From NCBI RefSeq assembly GCF_900104645.1, contig NZ_FNWE01000002.1, forward strand, positions 449,289 to 513,288: a DNA stretch of 64,000 nt. Direction: 5' to 3'. The notes beneath the pieces are model-generated. The model was not told the origin of the DNA and ran no database searches. It was given only the letters and a program-made list of their open reading frames with translations. Positions 1 through 8,608 of the stretch are shown here, piece by piece (the first letter of the stretch is position 1; every line of letters begins with the position of its first letter). Made by a program: the position numbers and the translations under genes. This stretch comes from Alterileibacterium massiliense (GTDB taxonomy: Bacteria; Bacillota; Clostridia; Peptostreptococcales; Anaerovoracaceae).

Positions 1-377
1 GAATACCTGTTCTACCTGTAGCAATTGGTCTATATCTTCCAATTCACTTATCGGTACCTCTAATGATAGGCGGATTTGTAAAACTCTTTGTACAGAAGAG
101 AAAATTCAAGTCAGAGGAAGAAAGAGAGATGGCTATAAGCAATGGAGTGCTTTATTCATCTGGAATGATTGCCGGTGAGGGAATCGTCGGTATATTGCTT
201 GCTGTATTTGCAATAATCAAGATGTCAGGTGGAAAAACTCTTGGAGAAGCAATTGATATTTCAGGAAACTTCAGCCTAGGTAATATAGGTTCATTGATTT
301 TCTTTGCACTATTAGTTGCAACGCTTCTAAAGGTATGTCTAAAGAAGAAAACAAAGACAGCAAAATATGATGACTAG
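1..377 (+). CDS. OPT family oligopeptide transporter, C-terminal part (5' end outside window)
   Basis: The reading frame is open from the first bases of the window, so only the last ~125 residues are seen. They read as hydrophobic segments around a PVAIGLYLPIHLSVPLMIGG stretch, which is typical of the final transmembrane part of OPT-family oligopeptide transporters (proton-driven peptide uptake, inner membrane). Two further hydrophobic segments and a Lys-rich cytoplasmic tail follow. The neighbours support peptide uptake: the gene overlaps a PqqD-like gene and the row ends in a PepD dipeptidase. The first internal ATG at 63 is not the true start. The family call is fairly sure; substrate is inferred. 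Confidence 0.8.
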   Translation, partial: IPVLPVAIGLYLPIHLSVPLMIGGFVKLFVQKRKFKSEEEREMAISNGVLYSSGMIAGEGIVGILLAVFAIIKMSGGKTLGEAIDISGNFSLGNIGSLIFFALLVATLLKVCLKKKTKTAKYDD

Positions 378-717
378 AAAAAAAGAAATAAAAATGGAAA
401 ACTATCTGGAAAAGGTCCCTGCAATTCGCAGGGACCTTGACTGGAATGAAAGTAATGGTCTTGTAACAGTAGTGCAGAAGAATAGCGGATTTTATAATAA
501 GATTGCACAGAAATTCTTTGGCACCCCTAAGGAGAGCAATATTGACCTTGATGAACTAGGTAGTTTTATATGGCTTTCTATAGATGGTAAGCGTAATCTA
601 ATTGAAATCGGAGAGATGCTTAAAGAGGAATTTGGAGAAGATGCAGAGCCACTTTATCCAAGACTTGTTAAGTTCATGCAAGTTCTCGTAGATGTTAAAT
701 ACATAGACTTAATTTAA
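367..717 (+). CDS. PqqD-family protein next to OPT transporter
   Basis: A 116-residue protein whose second half (LDELGSFIWLSIDG, then an acidic helix and FMQVLVDVKYIDLI) fits the PqqD/RRE-like small winged-helix fold, known for binding peptide substrates of radical-SAM maturases. No radical-SAM enzyme is adjacent; instead the gene overlaps the end of an OPT transporter by 11 bases. Neither candidate start (ATG at 367 or at 394) has a good Shine-Dalgarno sequence, so the N-terminus is uncertain by nine residues. I infer a role with the peptide transporter, but no function is established by the sequence. Confidence 0.65.
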   Translation: MMTRKKEIKMENYLEKVPAIRRDLDWNESNGLVTVVQKNSGFYNKIAQKFFGTPKESNIDLDELGSFIWLSIDGKRNLIEIGEMLKEEFGEDAEPLYPRLVKFMQVLVDVKYIDLI

Positions 718-729
718 GCGAGGAGATAT

Positions 730-1095
730 ATGAATCACACTCTGATCCTAATAATTGCAATTCTAATGTTTGCGGTAATCACTGCAATCCTATACATGAT
801 AGGTTTGAGAAAAAAAGTGACAGAGAATGAAAGGCTCACAGAGATGCTTCTAAATAATGCAGCATTGATAGTCGTAAAATATCTAAAAGATCATGATACT
901 GTTACTGAAGATGGCATTGGATACCTCATTAAAGAGGTTAAAGCTAGGGAGTTTTATTCAAAAAAGACTGCCGTAATTACGAATGGCAAAAATTTTCAAA
1001 AAGAACTTATCGACTACATGATAAGGAGAAATCATATATCAAAGGTTAAAATTAAAGGGAAGACATGCTATAAGCTTCCCGAAAAGGAGAAGTAA
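730..1095 (+). CDS. small membrane-anchored protein of unknown function
   Basis: I do not recognise this 121-residue protein. Residues about 4-24 form one transmembrane segment; the rest is charged and probably cytosolic, with a helix-rich stretch and a Lys-rich end (KVKIKGKTCYKLPEKEK) that could be a small winged-helix domain. A GAGGAGA ribosome binding site precedes the ATG. It sits between the PqqD-like gene and pepD, one base before pepD, so it is very probably co-transcribed with the peptide uptake genes. Confidence 0.6.
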   Translation: MNHTLILIIAILMFAVITAILYMIGLRKKVTENERLTEMLLNNAALIVVKYLKDHDTVTEDGIGYLIKEVKAREFYSKKTAVITNGKNFQKELIDYMIRRNHISKVKIKGKTCYKLPEKEK

Positions 1096-1096
1096 G

Positions 1097-2566
1097 ATGG
1101 AAAAATTACAAATAGAGCCTCGTGAAGTTTTTGATTTTTTTCAAAAAATTGCATCAATTCCGCATGGCTCATTTAATACAAAGGAATTAAGCGATTATCT
1201 GGTAGACTTTGCAAAAGAGAGAAATTTAGAATACTACCAAGATGAAGTAGGAAATGTAATAATAAGCAAGCCTGCTACGGCTGGCTATGAAGATAGTGAA
1301 CCCGTCATGATTCAAGGACATATCGATATGGTGTGCGAGCAGACGCCTGATAGCAAGATAGACATGACAAAGGACGGACTTGAGCTATATATTGACGGTG
1401 ATATGCTCCGTGCAAAGGACACGACTCTAGGCGGAGATGATGGAATTGCTGTAGCAATGGCACTGGCAATTTTGGACAAAGATTGCTACAAACATCCTAA
1501 GCTCGACTGTGTATTTACTGTAGATGAAGAAGTAGGGCTAATAGGAGCAGCAGCTATAGATGTTTCTAAAATTGAAGCTAGGAAGATGATAAATATAGAC
1601 TCCGAGGAAGAGGGAGTTATAACTGTAAGCTGTGCAGGTGGAGTATCTGCGACGGCAATTATTCCTATTAAGAGAGAAGAAAAAGAAGGATTGATTTATA
1701 AGATAGGAATAGATGGTCTGCTCGGTGGACATTCAGGAATTGAAATTGGCAAAGAACATGGAAATGCAAATATCCTTATGGGCAGGGTTTTATATGAGCT
1801 CGCCGAGAAGGTTGATTATAAATTGATTGAGGTTAATGGTGGAAATAAGGACAATGCAATTTGCAAAAAAGCGGATGCAAAGATTTTAATTTCAAATGAC
1901 TGTGAGAATGAGCTAAAAAAGGAAATCTCAAGAATATCAGAAGAAATCTCACACGAATTAAGGGTGCCTGATCCGTCATTTAATTTAAAGCTCGAAAAGG
2001 ATTCTTGGGCAGCTGAAAAAGCTTTGAAAAAAGTAAAGGTGTTTGATGAGGAGAGCAAGGGAAAGCTCTTAACATGGCTGATGAACACGCCTTATGGTAT
2101 ACAGCACATGAGCAAGGAAATTGAAGGATTGGTAGAAACCAGCCTAAACCTCGGCGCATTAAAAACTATTGAAGATAAATTTACAGCACTCTATTCGGTT
2201 AGAAGTTCAATAGATACAAGAAGAGATAATATATGCCATAAGCTTGATAATCTTGCAAAAATAATGGGCGGAAAAGTTGAATATAGCGGTGCATATCCTG
2301 GCTGGGAATATCGGGCAGATTCTTCGCTTAGAGAAATATGTGTGAATGTATATAAGGAGCAATATAAGAAAGAACCTAGAGTTGAGGCAATCCACGCAGG
2401 ACTTGAATGTGGGCTCTTTGCAGGCAAGATGGACGATGGTAATTTCGACGCAGTATCCATAGGACCTCATATGGAAGGAGTACATACATCGGACGAAAGT
2501 CTTTCAATTTCTTCTGTAGAGAGGACTTGGAAATATTTACTGGGAATACTTGAGGCTTGCAAATAA
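1097..2566 (+). CDS. pepD: aminoacyl-histidine dipeptidase (Xaa-His dipeptidase), M20 family
   Basis: A cytosolic metallodipeptidase of 489 residues, the usual length for PepD (M20C). Metal-binding signatures are visible in order: GHIDMVCE, GGDDGIAVAMA, VDEEVGLIGA with the catalytic Glu pair, and GGHSGIEI. The lid/dimerisation domain lies between the catalytic halves. It hydrolyses dipeptides such as Xaa-His to free amino acids. It follows the small membrane protein by one base, and upstream lie a PqqD-like gene and an OPT peptide transporter, giving an uptake-plus-cleavage row suited to an amino-acid fermenter. Confidence 0.93.
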   Translation: MEKLQIEPREVFDFFQKIASIPHGSFNTKELSDYLVDFAKERNLEYYQDEVGNVIISKPATAGYEDSEPVMIQGHIDMVCEQTPDSKIDMTKDGLELYIDGDMLRAKDTTLGGDDGIAVAMALAILDKDCYKHPKLDCVFTVDEEVGLIGAAAIDVSKIEARKMINIDSEEEGVITVSCAGGVSATAIIPIKREEKEGLIYKIGIDGLLGGHSGIEIGKEHGNANILMGRVLYELAEKVDYKLIEVNGGNKDNAICKKADAKILISNDCENELKKEISRISEEISHELRVPDPSFNLKLEKDSWAAEKALKKVKVFDEESKGKLLTWLMNTPYGIQHMSKEIEGLVETSLNLGALKTIEDKFTALYSVRSSIDTRRDNICHKLDNLAKIMGGKVEYSGAYPGWEYRADSSLREICVNVYKEQYKKEPRVEAIHAGLECGLFAGKMDDGNFDAVSIGPHMEGVHTSDESLSISSVERTWKYLLGILEACK

Positions 2567-2640
2567 AAATTTATATAGTAATAAAATCATAAAAAATTAA
2601 TCATAAAAATAAAAATCATAATAATTAAAAAGGAGTATAG

Positions 2641-3045
2641 ATGCTAAAAATAGGATTAAAAAACGAAGAAAAGATAACAGTTGATAAAACTAATACAGCG
2701 GCTGCAGTTGGTAGCGGTGGGCTTGAGGTGTTTTCCACTCCTGATATGATTGCTCTAATGGAGGGGACTTGCAAGGCTCTTGCTGACGAGCATCTAGAAG
2801 ATGGACAAGGAACTGTTGGTATTTCAATTTCTACTGACCACAAGGCAGCAACACCTATAGGAATGGAAGTTACCTGCGAGGCAGAGCTTGTCGAAATTGA
2901 CAGGTCGAGGCTTGTATTTAAAGTAAGATGCAAAGATGAGCTGGACGATATATCAGAGGGTGAACATCAGAGGTTCATTGTAGACAATGAAAAATTCCTT
3001 GCTAATGTAAATGCAAAGGTTGAAAAAGCTAAAAATAACAAATAA
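2641..3045 (+). CDS. hotdog-fold thioesterase (fluoroacetyl-CoA thioesterase-like)
   Basis: A 134-residue single hotdog domain resembling the FlK-like thioesterase family (MIALMEGTCKALADEHL, then VGISISTDHKAATPIGMEV). Proteins of this type hydrolyse small acyl-CoA esters, or act as uncharacterised housekeeping thioesterases; the substrate cannot be told from sequence. An AAGGAG site precedes the ATG. The 74-bp spacer after pepD is A/T-rich and built of repeated ATCATAAAAA-like units. The gene converges on rsmE. Confidence 0.75.
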   Translation: MLKIGLKNEEKITVDKTNTAAAVGSGGLEVFSTPDMIALMEGTCKALADEHLEDGQGTVGISISTDHKAATPIGMEVTCEAELVEIDRSRLVFKVRCKDELDDISEGEHQRFIVDNEKFLANVNAKVEKAKNNK

Positions 3046-3094
3046 ATATAATAAATAAAAGGGTCAAAGACTCATCGCAAGCACAGTGAAAACC

Positions 3095-3841
3095 TTAGGA
3101 ATTTAGCTCGAGAGCGTAGCTCACAGCGGATAGGGCGTAGATAGGAGCTGTTTCCGCACGCATTATTCTAGGCCCAAGGCCGGCACAGATTCCGCCTTTT
3201 GAAGTAAAAAGGTCTATTTCGCTTCCGCTTAGACCACCCTCTGGACCAAAGACAAATAGTATTTTTTGACTTGGCTCGATATGATTAAGCACATTTGAAA
3301 GAACGAAGCTTTCACCGTCCATGGCAGATTCTTCATATGCAATTATGACTTTGTCGAATTTTTCAAAGATTTCAACAAGGTCATTTTTTCTTTTGAAAAG
3401 TTTAAGCTCGGGTACATGATTTCTCTTGCTTTGCTCCGCAGCACCCTTGACAATTTTCTGTAATTTGGCCATTAATTTATCGAGCTTCGCATCATTCCAT
3501 TTAACAACTGAGCGGTCAGCAGGAAAGCCAAATATCTCATAAACACCAAGCTCCGTTGCCTTCTGAGAAATAAAAGACATCTTATCACCCTTTGGAAAAC
3601 CGGAGGCAATGGAAACTCTTATAGGAAGCTCTAGATTTTCATCTATGGCCTTTTTTATTCTGAAAATATGGGATTTTGCATCACTAAGCTCGGCCAGATA
3701 TTTTATTCCATTTTGGTCAACCAAAACAACTTCATCTCCTGTAGAAAGACGCATAACATTAAACATATGATTAACCATATCCTTATCGCTTATGACAATT
3801 TTATCTTCGCCGATTAAATCATTAAAAAAATATTGTTGCAT
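3095..3841 (-). CDS. rsmE: 16S rRNA (uracil1498-N3)-methyltransferase RsmE
   Basis: A 248-residue SPOUT-class methyltransferase that methylates U1498 of 16S rRNA with S-adenosylmethionine. Visible signatures are the N-terminal PUA-like domain, SQKATELGV, AEQSKR and the C-terminal knot FGPEGGLSGSEID followed by LGPRIMRAETAPIYALSA. Length is normal for the family. It is transcribed leftward, convergent with the thioesterase gene, with only a weak GGGTC/GACTC stem between them. Confidence 0.95.
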   Translation of the reverse strand: MQQYFFNDLIGEDKIVISDKDMVNHMFNVMRLSTGDEVVLVDQNGIKYLAELSDAKSHIFRIKKAIDENLELPIRVSIASGFPKGDKMSFISQKATELGVYEIFGFPADRSVVKWNDAKLDKLMAKLQKIVKGAAEQSKRNHVPELKLFKRKNDLVEIFEKFDKVIIAYEESAMDGESFVLSNVLNHIEPSQKILFVFGPEGGLSGSEIDLFTSKGGICAGLGPRIMRAETAPIYALSAVSYALELNS

Positions 3842-4220
3842 TTTTATTCACCCAAATTATTCGCCCAAAATAAATTAATTTGCAAATTGCATTGACAGGT
3901 TTTTTAGAATATACTTTTAGCACATATTATTGAGATATGCTATTTAAGCAATACAATTAAAGCATACTATTTAAAACATATTGCTTAAAACATACTATAT
4001 AAGATTTAGTATAAAAGCAATTAAATTTTGTATAATTATATTTGCATCTAATTTTAGCATCTATTTTAAAATTTGGGATAAAAAGAGTTTATCAATTGAG
4101 GTATATTGAGGCATAAAGATTGCAAAATAAATACTATCTAAATTTGGAATAAAGACCATCTAAATATCGAATACAAACATAGAATATAGAACATGGAATA
4201 TAGAATATAGAATATAGAAT
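3842..4220. other. AT-rich intergenic region with repeats
   Basis: 379 bp between divergent rsmE and the MATE gene with no credible ORF. It contains near-repeats of GCATACTATTTAAAACATA at about 3955-3999 and a run of GAATATA units at 4196-4222 that leads directly into the MATE start codon. A TATAAT at 4031-4036 could be a -10 box, but no convincing -35 box is placed before it. A TTGACA at 3892 has no well-spaced -10 partner. No Shine-Dalgarno sequence precedes the MATE gene. Confidence 0.6.
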
Positions 4221-4222
4221 AT
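4196..4222 (+). repeat. GAATATA tandem repeat running into a start codon
   Basis: Three full 7-bp GAATATA units (4196-4202, 4203-4209, 4210-4216) and a fourth partial unit whose end forms the MATE ATG at 4221. A further GAATATA lies at 4182-4188. The array occupies the place of the ribosome binding site. Confidence 0.85.
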
Positions 4223-5552
4223 GAAGATTGAATTAAATGAACATTTTACATATAAGAAGCTTATCAGGTTTACTCTACCGTCGATTTTGATGATGATTTT
4301 CACATCGATTTACGGGGTCGTAGACGGATTTTTTGTGTCAAATTATGTTGGAGCAGAAGCCTTTGCCTCTGTAAATCTTATAATGCCGGTAATAATTATT
4401 TTAAGTGCTGTGGGATTCATGATCGGTACTGGTGGCAATGCTTTAGTTGCAATGACCCTAGGTCAGCATGATGAAAAAAGAGCAAATGAGATTTTTTCTA
4501 TGCTAATTTATATTCTTATATTTCTTGGAATATGCCTATCTATAGCTATGGCGGTTTTTATGCCTAAGATGGCTAGAATCCTCGGTGCAACGGATATAAT
4601 GATTGATGACTGCGTAATTTATGGAAGAATTTCTATGGTTTCGCTAACATTTTTTATGCTACAGACCTCATTTCAAAGCTTCATGGTGACCGCTGCAAGA
4701 CCACATTTTGGTTTGTATATCACAATAGCTGCTGGGGTGACAAATATGGTCCTCGACCTTGTGTTCGTTGGAATTTTGGGCTTCGGAGTCGCGGGTGCTG
4801 CGTGGGCTACTGTTGCAAGCGAAATCGTCGGGGGAAGCATACCACTAATCTATTTCATCATTCCTAACAAGAGCAAACTAAACTTGGTAAAAGCAGGATT
4901 CAAATTTAGACCTCTCATAAAGGTGCTAAGCAATGGAGCGTCAGAATTTATGACGATAATCTCATCTTCATTTGTAAATATGCTATACAATTTACAGCTT
5001 ATGAAAATTGCAGGCGAAAAAGGTGTTGCATCATTTGGCGTTATAATGTATATCAATTTCATATTTACGGGAGTATTATTTGGGTACGCATTTGGAAGTT
5101 CTTCTATCGTAAGCTATCACTATGGCTCGGAAAATTATAAAGAACTTAGAAGTCTATTTTCAAAGAGCATTAAAATAATAGGAATTGCTTCTCTAATATC
5201 CTTTGCCTCCGCACAGCTATTTGCAATCCCTCTAGTAAAAATATTTTTTAGTTATAGTGACGAGCTGATTCATATGACTACACACGGTTTTAGAATTTAT
5301 TCTATAGCATATCTTTTGATTGGATTTAATGGATATGCCTCATCACTATTTACAGCACTTAACAATGGAAAGGTTTCAGCAACAATTGCTTTTGGAAGAA
5401 CCTTGGTATTTCAGGTAGCATCAATTCTCATCTTGCCTAGGATATTTGGACTAGCCGGAATATTTTCTTCTATAATTGTCGCAGAATTTCTCGCAATTAT
5501 GGTATCCATGTTTTTCATCAATAAGTATAAAAGCGAGTATCATTATTTGTAA
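4221..5552 (+). CDS. MATE family multidrug/cation efflux transporter
   Basis: A 443-residue, 12-helix inner-membrane antiporter. The N-terminus (KLIRFTLPSILMMIFTSIYGVVDGFFV) and the second half repeat the MATE pattern (FGYAFGSSSIVSYHYG at the start of the C-lobe). Members export drugs or metabolites in exchange for Na+ or H+; the substrate is unknown. The start fits the family's usual N-terminus, but there is no ribosome binding site: the ATG is the end of a GAATATA tandem repeat. It converges on the HD-domain gene. Confidence 0.88.
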   Translation: MKIELNEHFTYKKLIRFTLPSILMMIFTSIYGVVDGFFVSNYVGAEAFASVNLIMPVIIILSAVGFMIGTGGNALVAMTLGQHDEKRANEIFSMLIYILIFLGICLSIAMAVFMPKMARILGATDIMIDDCVIYGRISMVSLTFFMLQTSFQSFMVTAARPHFGLYITIAAGVTNMVLDLVFVGILGFGVAGAAWATVASEIVGGSIPLIYFIIPNKSKLNLVKAGFKFRPLIKVLSNGASEFMTIISSSFVNMLYNLQLMKIAGEKGVASFGVIMYINFIFTGVLFGYAFGSSSIVSYHYGSENYKELRSLFSKSIKIIGIASLISFASAQLFAIPLVKIFFSYSDELIHMTTHGFRIYSIAYLLIGFNGYASSLFTALNNGKVSATIAFGRTLVFQVASILILPRIFGLAGIFSSIIVAEFLAIMVSMFFINKYKSEYHYL

Positions 5553-5629
5553 ATCGCACTAGGCATATTTGCACCCAATGCACATTATGAAAAAATTCTG
5601 CCCTTAATATTCTTGCATCTAAAAATTGC

Positions 5630-6280
5630 TCATTTCCTTTTTTCTAAAAATCTTCTTCTGAGCTCTGCTATATCTTTTGGAGCATTGCCGTCCATAGATT
5701 TTATTACGGTTTCTTTTGAGAAATCTATCATATTTTTCGCAGGTGAGGTTCTAAGATAGGATGGATCGAGCCCGTCAGCAAGTCCAAGTCTCCACCTGTC
5801 AAGAGCGTCAGAATCTTTGAAAATATTATATATTAGAATCGCATCTTCTCTTTCTTTTTCATTTTTAAAATAATCGCTAATCTGTTTTATCCCAAGCACA
5901 TCATTTCTGTCGTGATAAGCGATTGCAAAAAATGTACGAATATCAAATGGAAGGGGAAGCATACCGACCTTGCTTTCGCAAAACTCCTTGTAATATCTGG
6001 CTGCTCTACCACCATGGCCAACATCAGGACCATCCTCAAGGCGTCTTGAATCATGAAATATTGAAGCCATAGCAAGGGCATCTCTTATGTCATCATCTAG
6101 GTTTAACTCCTCACAAATGAGTTCTGCGAAAAGAAGAACCCGTCCGCAGTGTCTGTTAGTATGAATTTCACTCCCAAACTCAGAGAAAACAACTCTTTTA
6201 TTCATATAATTTTCCCACATGAGAATATATGACTTTAAATCTTCGCTCACTCTTTTTGGAATTAAATATTCTAAATCCAT
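5630..6280 (-). CDS. HD-domain phosphohydrolase-like protein
   Basis: A 216-residue cytosolic protein with an HD metal-binding pattern: HTNRHCGRVLLFAEL (first His), ASIFHDSRRLEDGPDVGHGG (HD pair) and FKDSDALDRWRLG (last Asp). HD proteins hydrolyse phosphoester or nucleotide bonds; the substrate here is unknown. A good AAGGAGA site stands seven bases before the ATG. The gene is divergent from the cobW pair and convergent with the MATE gene. Confidence 0.75.
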   Translation of the reverse strand: MDLEYLIPKRVSEDLKSYILMWENYMNKRVVFSEFGSEIHTNRHCGRVLLFAELICEELNLDDDIRDALAMASIFHDSRRLEDGPDVGHGGRAARYYKEFCESKVGMLPLPFDIRTFFAIAYHDRNDVLGIKQISDYFKNEKEREDAILIYNIFKDSDALDRWRLGLADGLDPSYLRTSPAKNMIDFSKETVIKSMDGNAPKDIAELRRRFLEKRK

Positions 6281-6407
6281 TATCTATTCTCCTTTTTATA
6301 CTTCTAATATTTTAGCACCAATAAAGTTTTTTTCAAATCTTCACTCATAAAAAATTTATTGATGTATATTATAGAACAAAGAAGAATGAAATTTACAGGA
6401 GGAAGAG

Positions 6408-7592
6408 ATGACAGAAAAAAGAACAAAGGTAGATATAATTTCGGGCTTTCTTGGTGCAGGAAAGACGACGCTCATAAGGAAGCTCATAAAAGAAGCATAT
6501 GGAGATAAGAAGATAATAATAATTGAGAATGAATTTGGGGAAATTGGTGTTGATACAGGATTTCTAAAGGACACAGGTGTTACGATAAATGAAATAACGG
6601 CGGGCTGTATTTGCTGTACTCTTGCAGGTGATTTTGCAAAAGCCTTAGATGAGGTAATGAGAGAATATAAGCCGGACATAATAGTGATCGAACCGTCCGG
6701 TGTTGGAAAACTTTCAGATGTTATTCTTGCTGTAAAAAGCCTTGGAAATGATGATATTTTATTAAATAGTTTTGCCTGCGTTGTAGATGCGAAAAAAGCT
6801 AGGAAATATCTAAAGAACTTCGGTGAGTTTTTTGAAAATCAGGTTGAGAATGCCGGTGCAATTATTCTTTCTCATACATCTGAACTTTCAGCAGAAAAGA
6901 TTGACGATGTAGTCGATATGCTTAGGGAGCTTAACAAAGAAGCTTCCATAATAACTACAGATTGGGAAGACCTTGATGGGAAAGATATTTTGGAAGCCAT
7001 GGAGCAGAAAAAGAGCTTAGACTTTATAATTAATAAGCTTAGAGAAGAACCTCTCGTTCACCATCACGAGCACGACCATGACCATCATCACGGTGAGCAC
7101 GACCATGAAAATGAGGATCAACATGACCACGACCATGGACATCATCACGAGCACGGTGAACATGACCACGACCACGAACATAATCACCAGCACCACGACC
7201 ATCACCATGAGCACGAGCACGAACATCACCACGACCATCACCATCATGACGACAATTGTGGCTGCGGGCATGACCACAATCACGAACATGGACATGATGC
7301 CGATGAAGTATTTAGCACTGTAGGAATTGAAACTGCAAAAGCATTTACTTTAGAGCAAATTAAAAAAGCCCTTGACGAGATAGAGGACGATTCTAAGTAC
7401 GGAATGGTAATAAGGGCTAAAGGCATAGTAAAAGGTGAAGATGGAAGATGGCTACATTTTGACTATGTTCCGGGAGAGGCAGATATTAGAGATGGATCTG
7501 CAGAGGTTACGGGAATGATATGCGTTATTGGAGTTGACCTTAAAGAAAAGGAGACAAGACAATTGTTCAGTCTGGAGGGCTGTGATGAATAA
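6408..7592 (+). CDS. COG0523/CobW-family GTPase with long His-rich metal-binding insert
   Basis: A G3E GTPase of the metallochaperone group (394 residues). Walker A is GFLGAGKTTLIRKL near residue 15; the metal-binding CxCC motif is present as GCICCTL. Residues about 219-300 hold an insert with roughly 40 His, many Asp/Glu and an NCGCG motif, suitable for buffering Zn, Co or Ni. The C-terminal CobW domain follows. The usual NKxD guanine-specificity motif is degenerate (ILSHTSEL). An AGGAGGAAG site precedes the ATG. The stop overlaps the start of a second CobW gene, so the two are translationally coupled. Metal is not determined; zinc is the best guess from the family. Confidence 0.88.
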   Translation: MTEKRTKVDIISGFLGAGKTTLIRKLIKEAYGDKKIIIIENEFGEIGVDTGFLKDTGVTINEITAGCICCTLAGDFAKALDEVMREYKPDIIVIEPSGVGKLSDVILAVKSLGNDDILLNSFACVVDAKKARKYLKNFGEFFENQVENAGAIILSHTSELSAEKIDDVVDMLRELNKEASIITTDWEDLDGKDILEAMEQKKSLDFIINKLREEPLVHHHEHDHDHHHGEHDHENEDQHDHDHGHHHEHGEHDHDHEHNHQHHDHHHEHEHEHHHDHHHHDDNCGCGHDHNHEHGHDADEVFSTVGIETAKAFTLEQIKKALDEIEDDSKYGMVIRAKGIVKGEDGRWLHFDYVPGEADIRDGSAEVTGMICVIGVDLKEKETRQLFSLEGCDE

Positions 7593-8541
7593 CGAACTTA
7601 GAGAAATACCGGTTTATTTATTTACAGGATTTCTGGATTCGGGAAAGACGACATTCATTCAGAGCGTGCTGGAAAGTCCTGAGGATAATTCGGATAAAAG
7701 GACACTGCTTTTGGTGTGCGAGGACGGAGATATAGAATATGCCCCAGCTAAGTTCACAAGTGATAATGTTATCATCGAAATGATTGAAGATGAGAAAGAG
7801 TTAAGCAAGGCACTTCTTTCAAGTCTTGCAGTTAGGCATAATATAGACGATGTAATTATTGAATACAACGGTATGTGGCTACTTGAGTCGCTCTTTAGAG
7901 TTCTTCCACCCAACTGGATAATTGCACAGGAACTCTGTTTTATCGATGCTACGACCTTTGAAATCTTCAATAAAAACATGAGGCAACAGACCTTTGATAA
8001 GATGAAGACACCGGACTTACTTGTTTTTAACAGATGTGTCCGTGGAGAATTTGATAAAAATGCTTTTCATAAGGAGGTCAGAATTGCCAGCCGTAAAGTT
8101 CAAATTGTTTATGAATATGGACCTGACGATGTAGAGCCGGATATAATAGAAGATCCTCTTCCATTTGATAAAAATGCTCAGATTATAGAGATTAAACCTG
8201 AATATTATGCGGAATGGTACAGGGATATTAATGAGAATCCTCTTGATTATGAGGGAAAGAAAGTGATAGTTACAGGTAGGGTAGCACTTGTCGAGCAGAT
8301 GCCTCGCGGAGAATTTGCCTTCGGTCGCCATGTAATGACCTGCTGTATTGAGGATATTCAATTTGCGGGGCTCGCAGCATATTGGAAAGAAGATTATAAG
8401 TATAAGGTTGGTGATTGGGTTGAAATTAAGGCTAAGATAAAAAATGAATTTAGCGATGCCTATCGTGAAAAAGGACCGGTTTTTCACTGCACCCATGTAA
8501 AAAAAGTTGACCCGCTCGAGCCTGAGGTTGCGACTTTTTAG
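7585..8541 (+). CDS. CobW-type GTPase fused to a YcgQ/TIGR03943-like C-terminal domain
   Basis: 318 residues from the ATG at 7585, chosen because GGAGGG stands five bases before it; a longer frame from 7528 lacks such a site. Walker A is GFLDSGKTTFI, but the CxCC metal motif is replaced (VCEDGDIEYAP) and the NKxD position reads FNRCVRGEFD. The last ~100 residues (GKKVIVTGRV, then GRHVMTCCIEDIQFAGL) resemble the C-terminal domain of YcgQ/TIGR03943 proteins, which occur with CobW proteins and membrane partners in Gram-positive bacteria. It overlaps the upstream GTPase by eight bases. I infer a two-GTPase metal trafficking pair. Confidence 0.75.
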   Translation: MNNELREIPVYLFTGFLDSGKTTFIQSVLESPEDNSDKRTLLLVCEDGDIEYAPAKFTSDNVIIEMIEDEKELSKALLSSLAVRHNIDDVIIEYNGMWLLESLFRVLPPNWIIAQELCFIDATTFEIFNKNMRQQTFDKMKTPDLLVFNRCVRGEFDKNAFHKEVRIASRKVQIVYEYGPDDVEPDIIEDPLPFDKNAQIIEIKPEYYAEWYRDINENPLDYEGKKVIVTGRVALVEQMPRGEFAFGRHVMTCCIEDIQFAGLAAYWKEDYKYKVGDWVEIKAKIKNEFSDAYREKGPVFHCTHVKKVDPLEPEVATF

Positions 8542-8553
8542 TAAAAAATGCGA

Positions 8554-8584
8554 TTGACAAAATTGGGGGGGGGTTATATATAAT
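8554..8584 (+). promoter_or_regulatory. promoter with nine-G tract in spacer (probable phase-variable switch)
   Basis: A consensus TTGACA (8554-8559) is followed by a run of nine G (8565-8573) and TATATAAT. Using TATAAT at 8579-8584 the spacer is 19 bp; using the overlapping TATATA at 8577-8582 it is 17 bp. The tract is the longest G run noticed in this AT-rich window. Gain or loss of G by slippage would change -35/-10 spacing, as in the well-known porA promoter of Neisseria. The ribosome binding site of the surface protein starts only 13 bases after the -10 box. Confidence 0.75.
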
Positions 8585-8608
8585 TAACAAAAATTCAAGG
8601 AGGAATTT

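Noticed and set aside
1538-1732. Minus-strand ORFs inside pepD and similar short antisense frames across the window
   Set aside because: They are opposite strongly conserved coding sequence and show no independent gene signals.
7017-7323. Long open frames on both strands inside the first cobW gene
   Set aside because: They are shadows of the CAC/CAT/GAC-rich His-Asp coding stretch, which has few stop codons in any frame.
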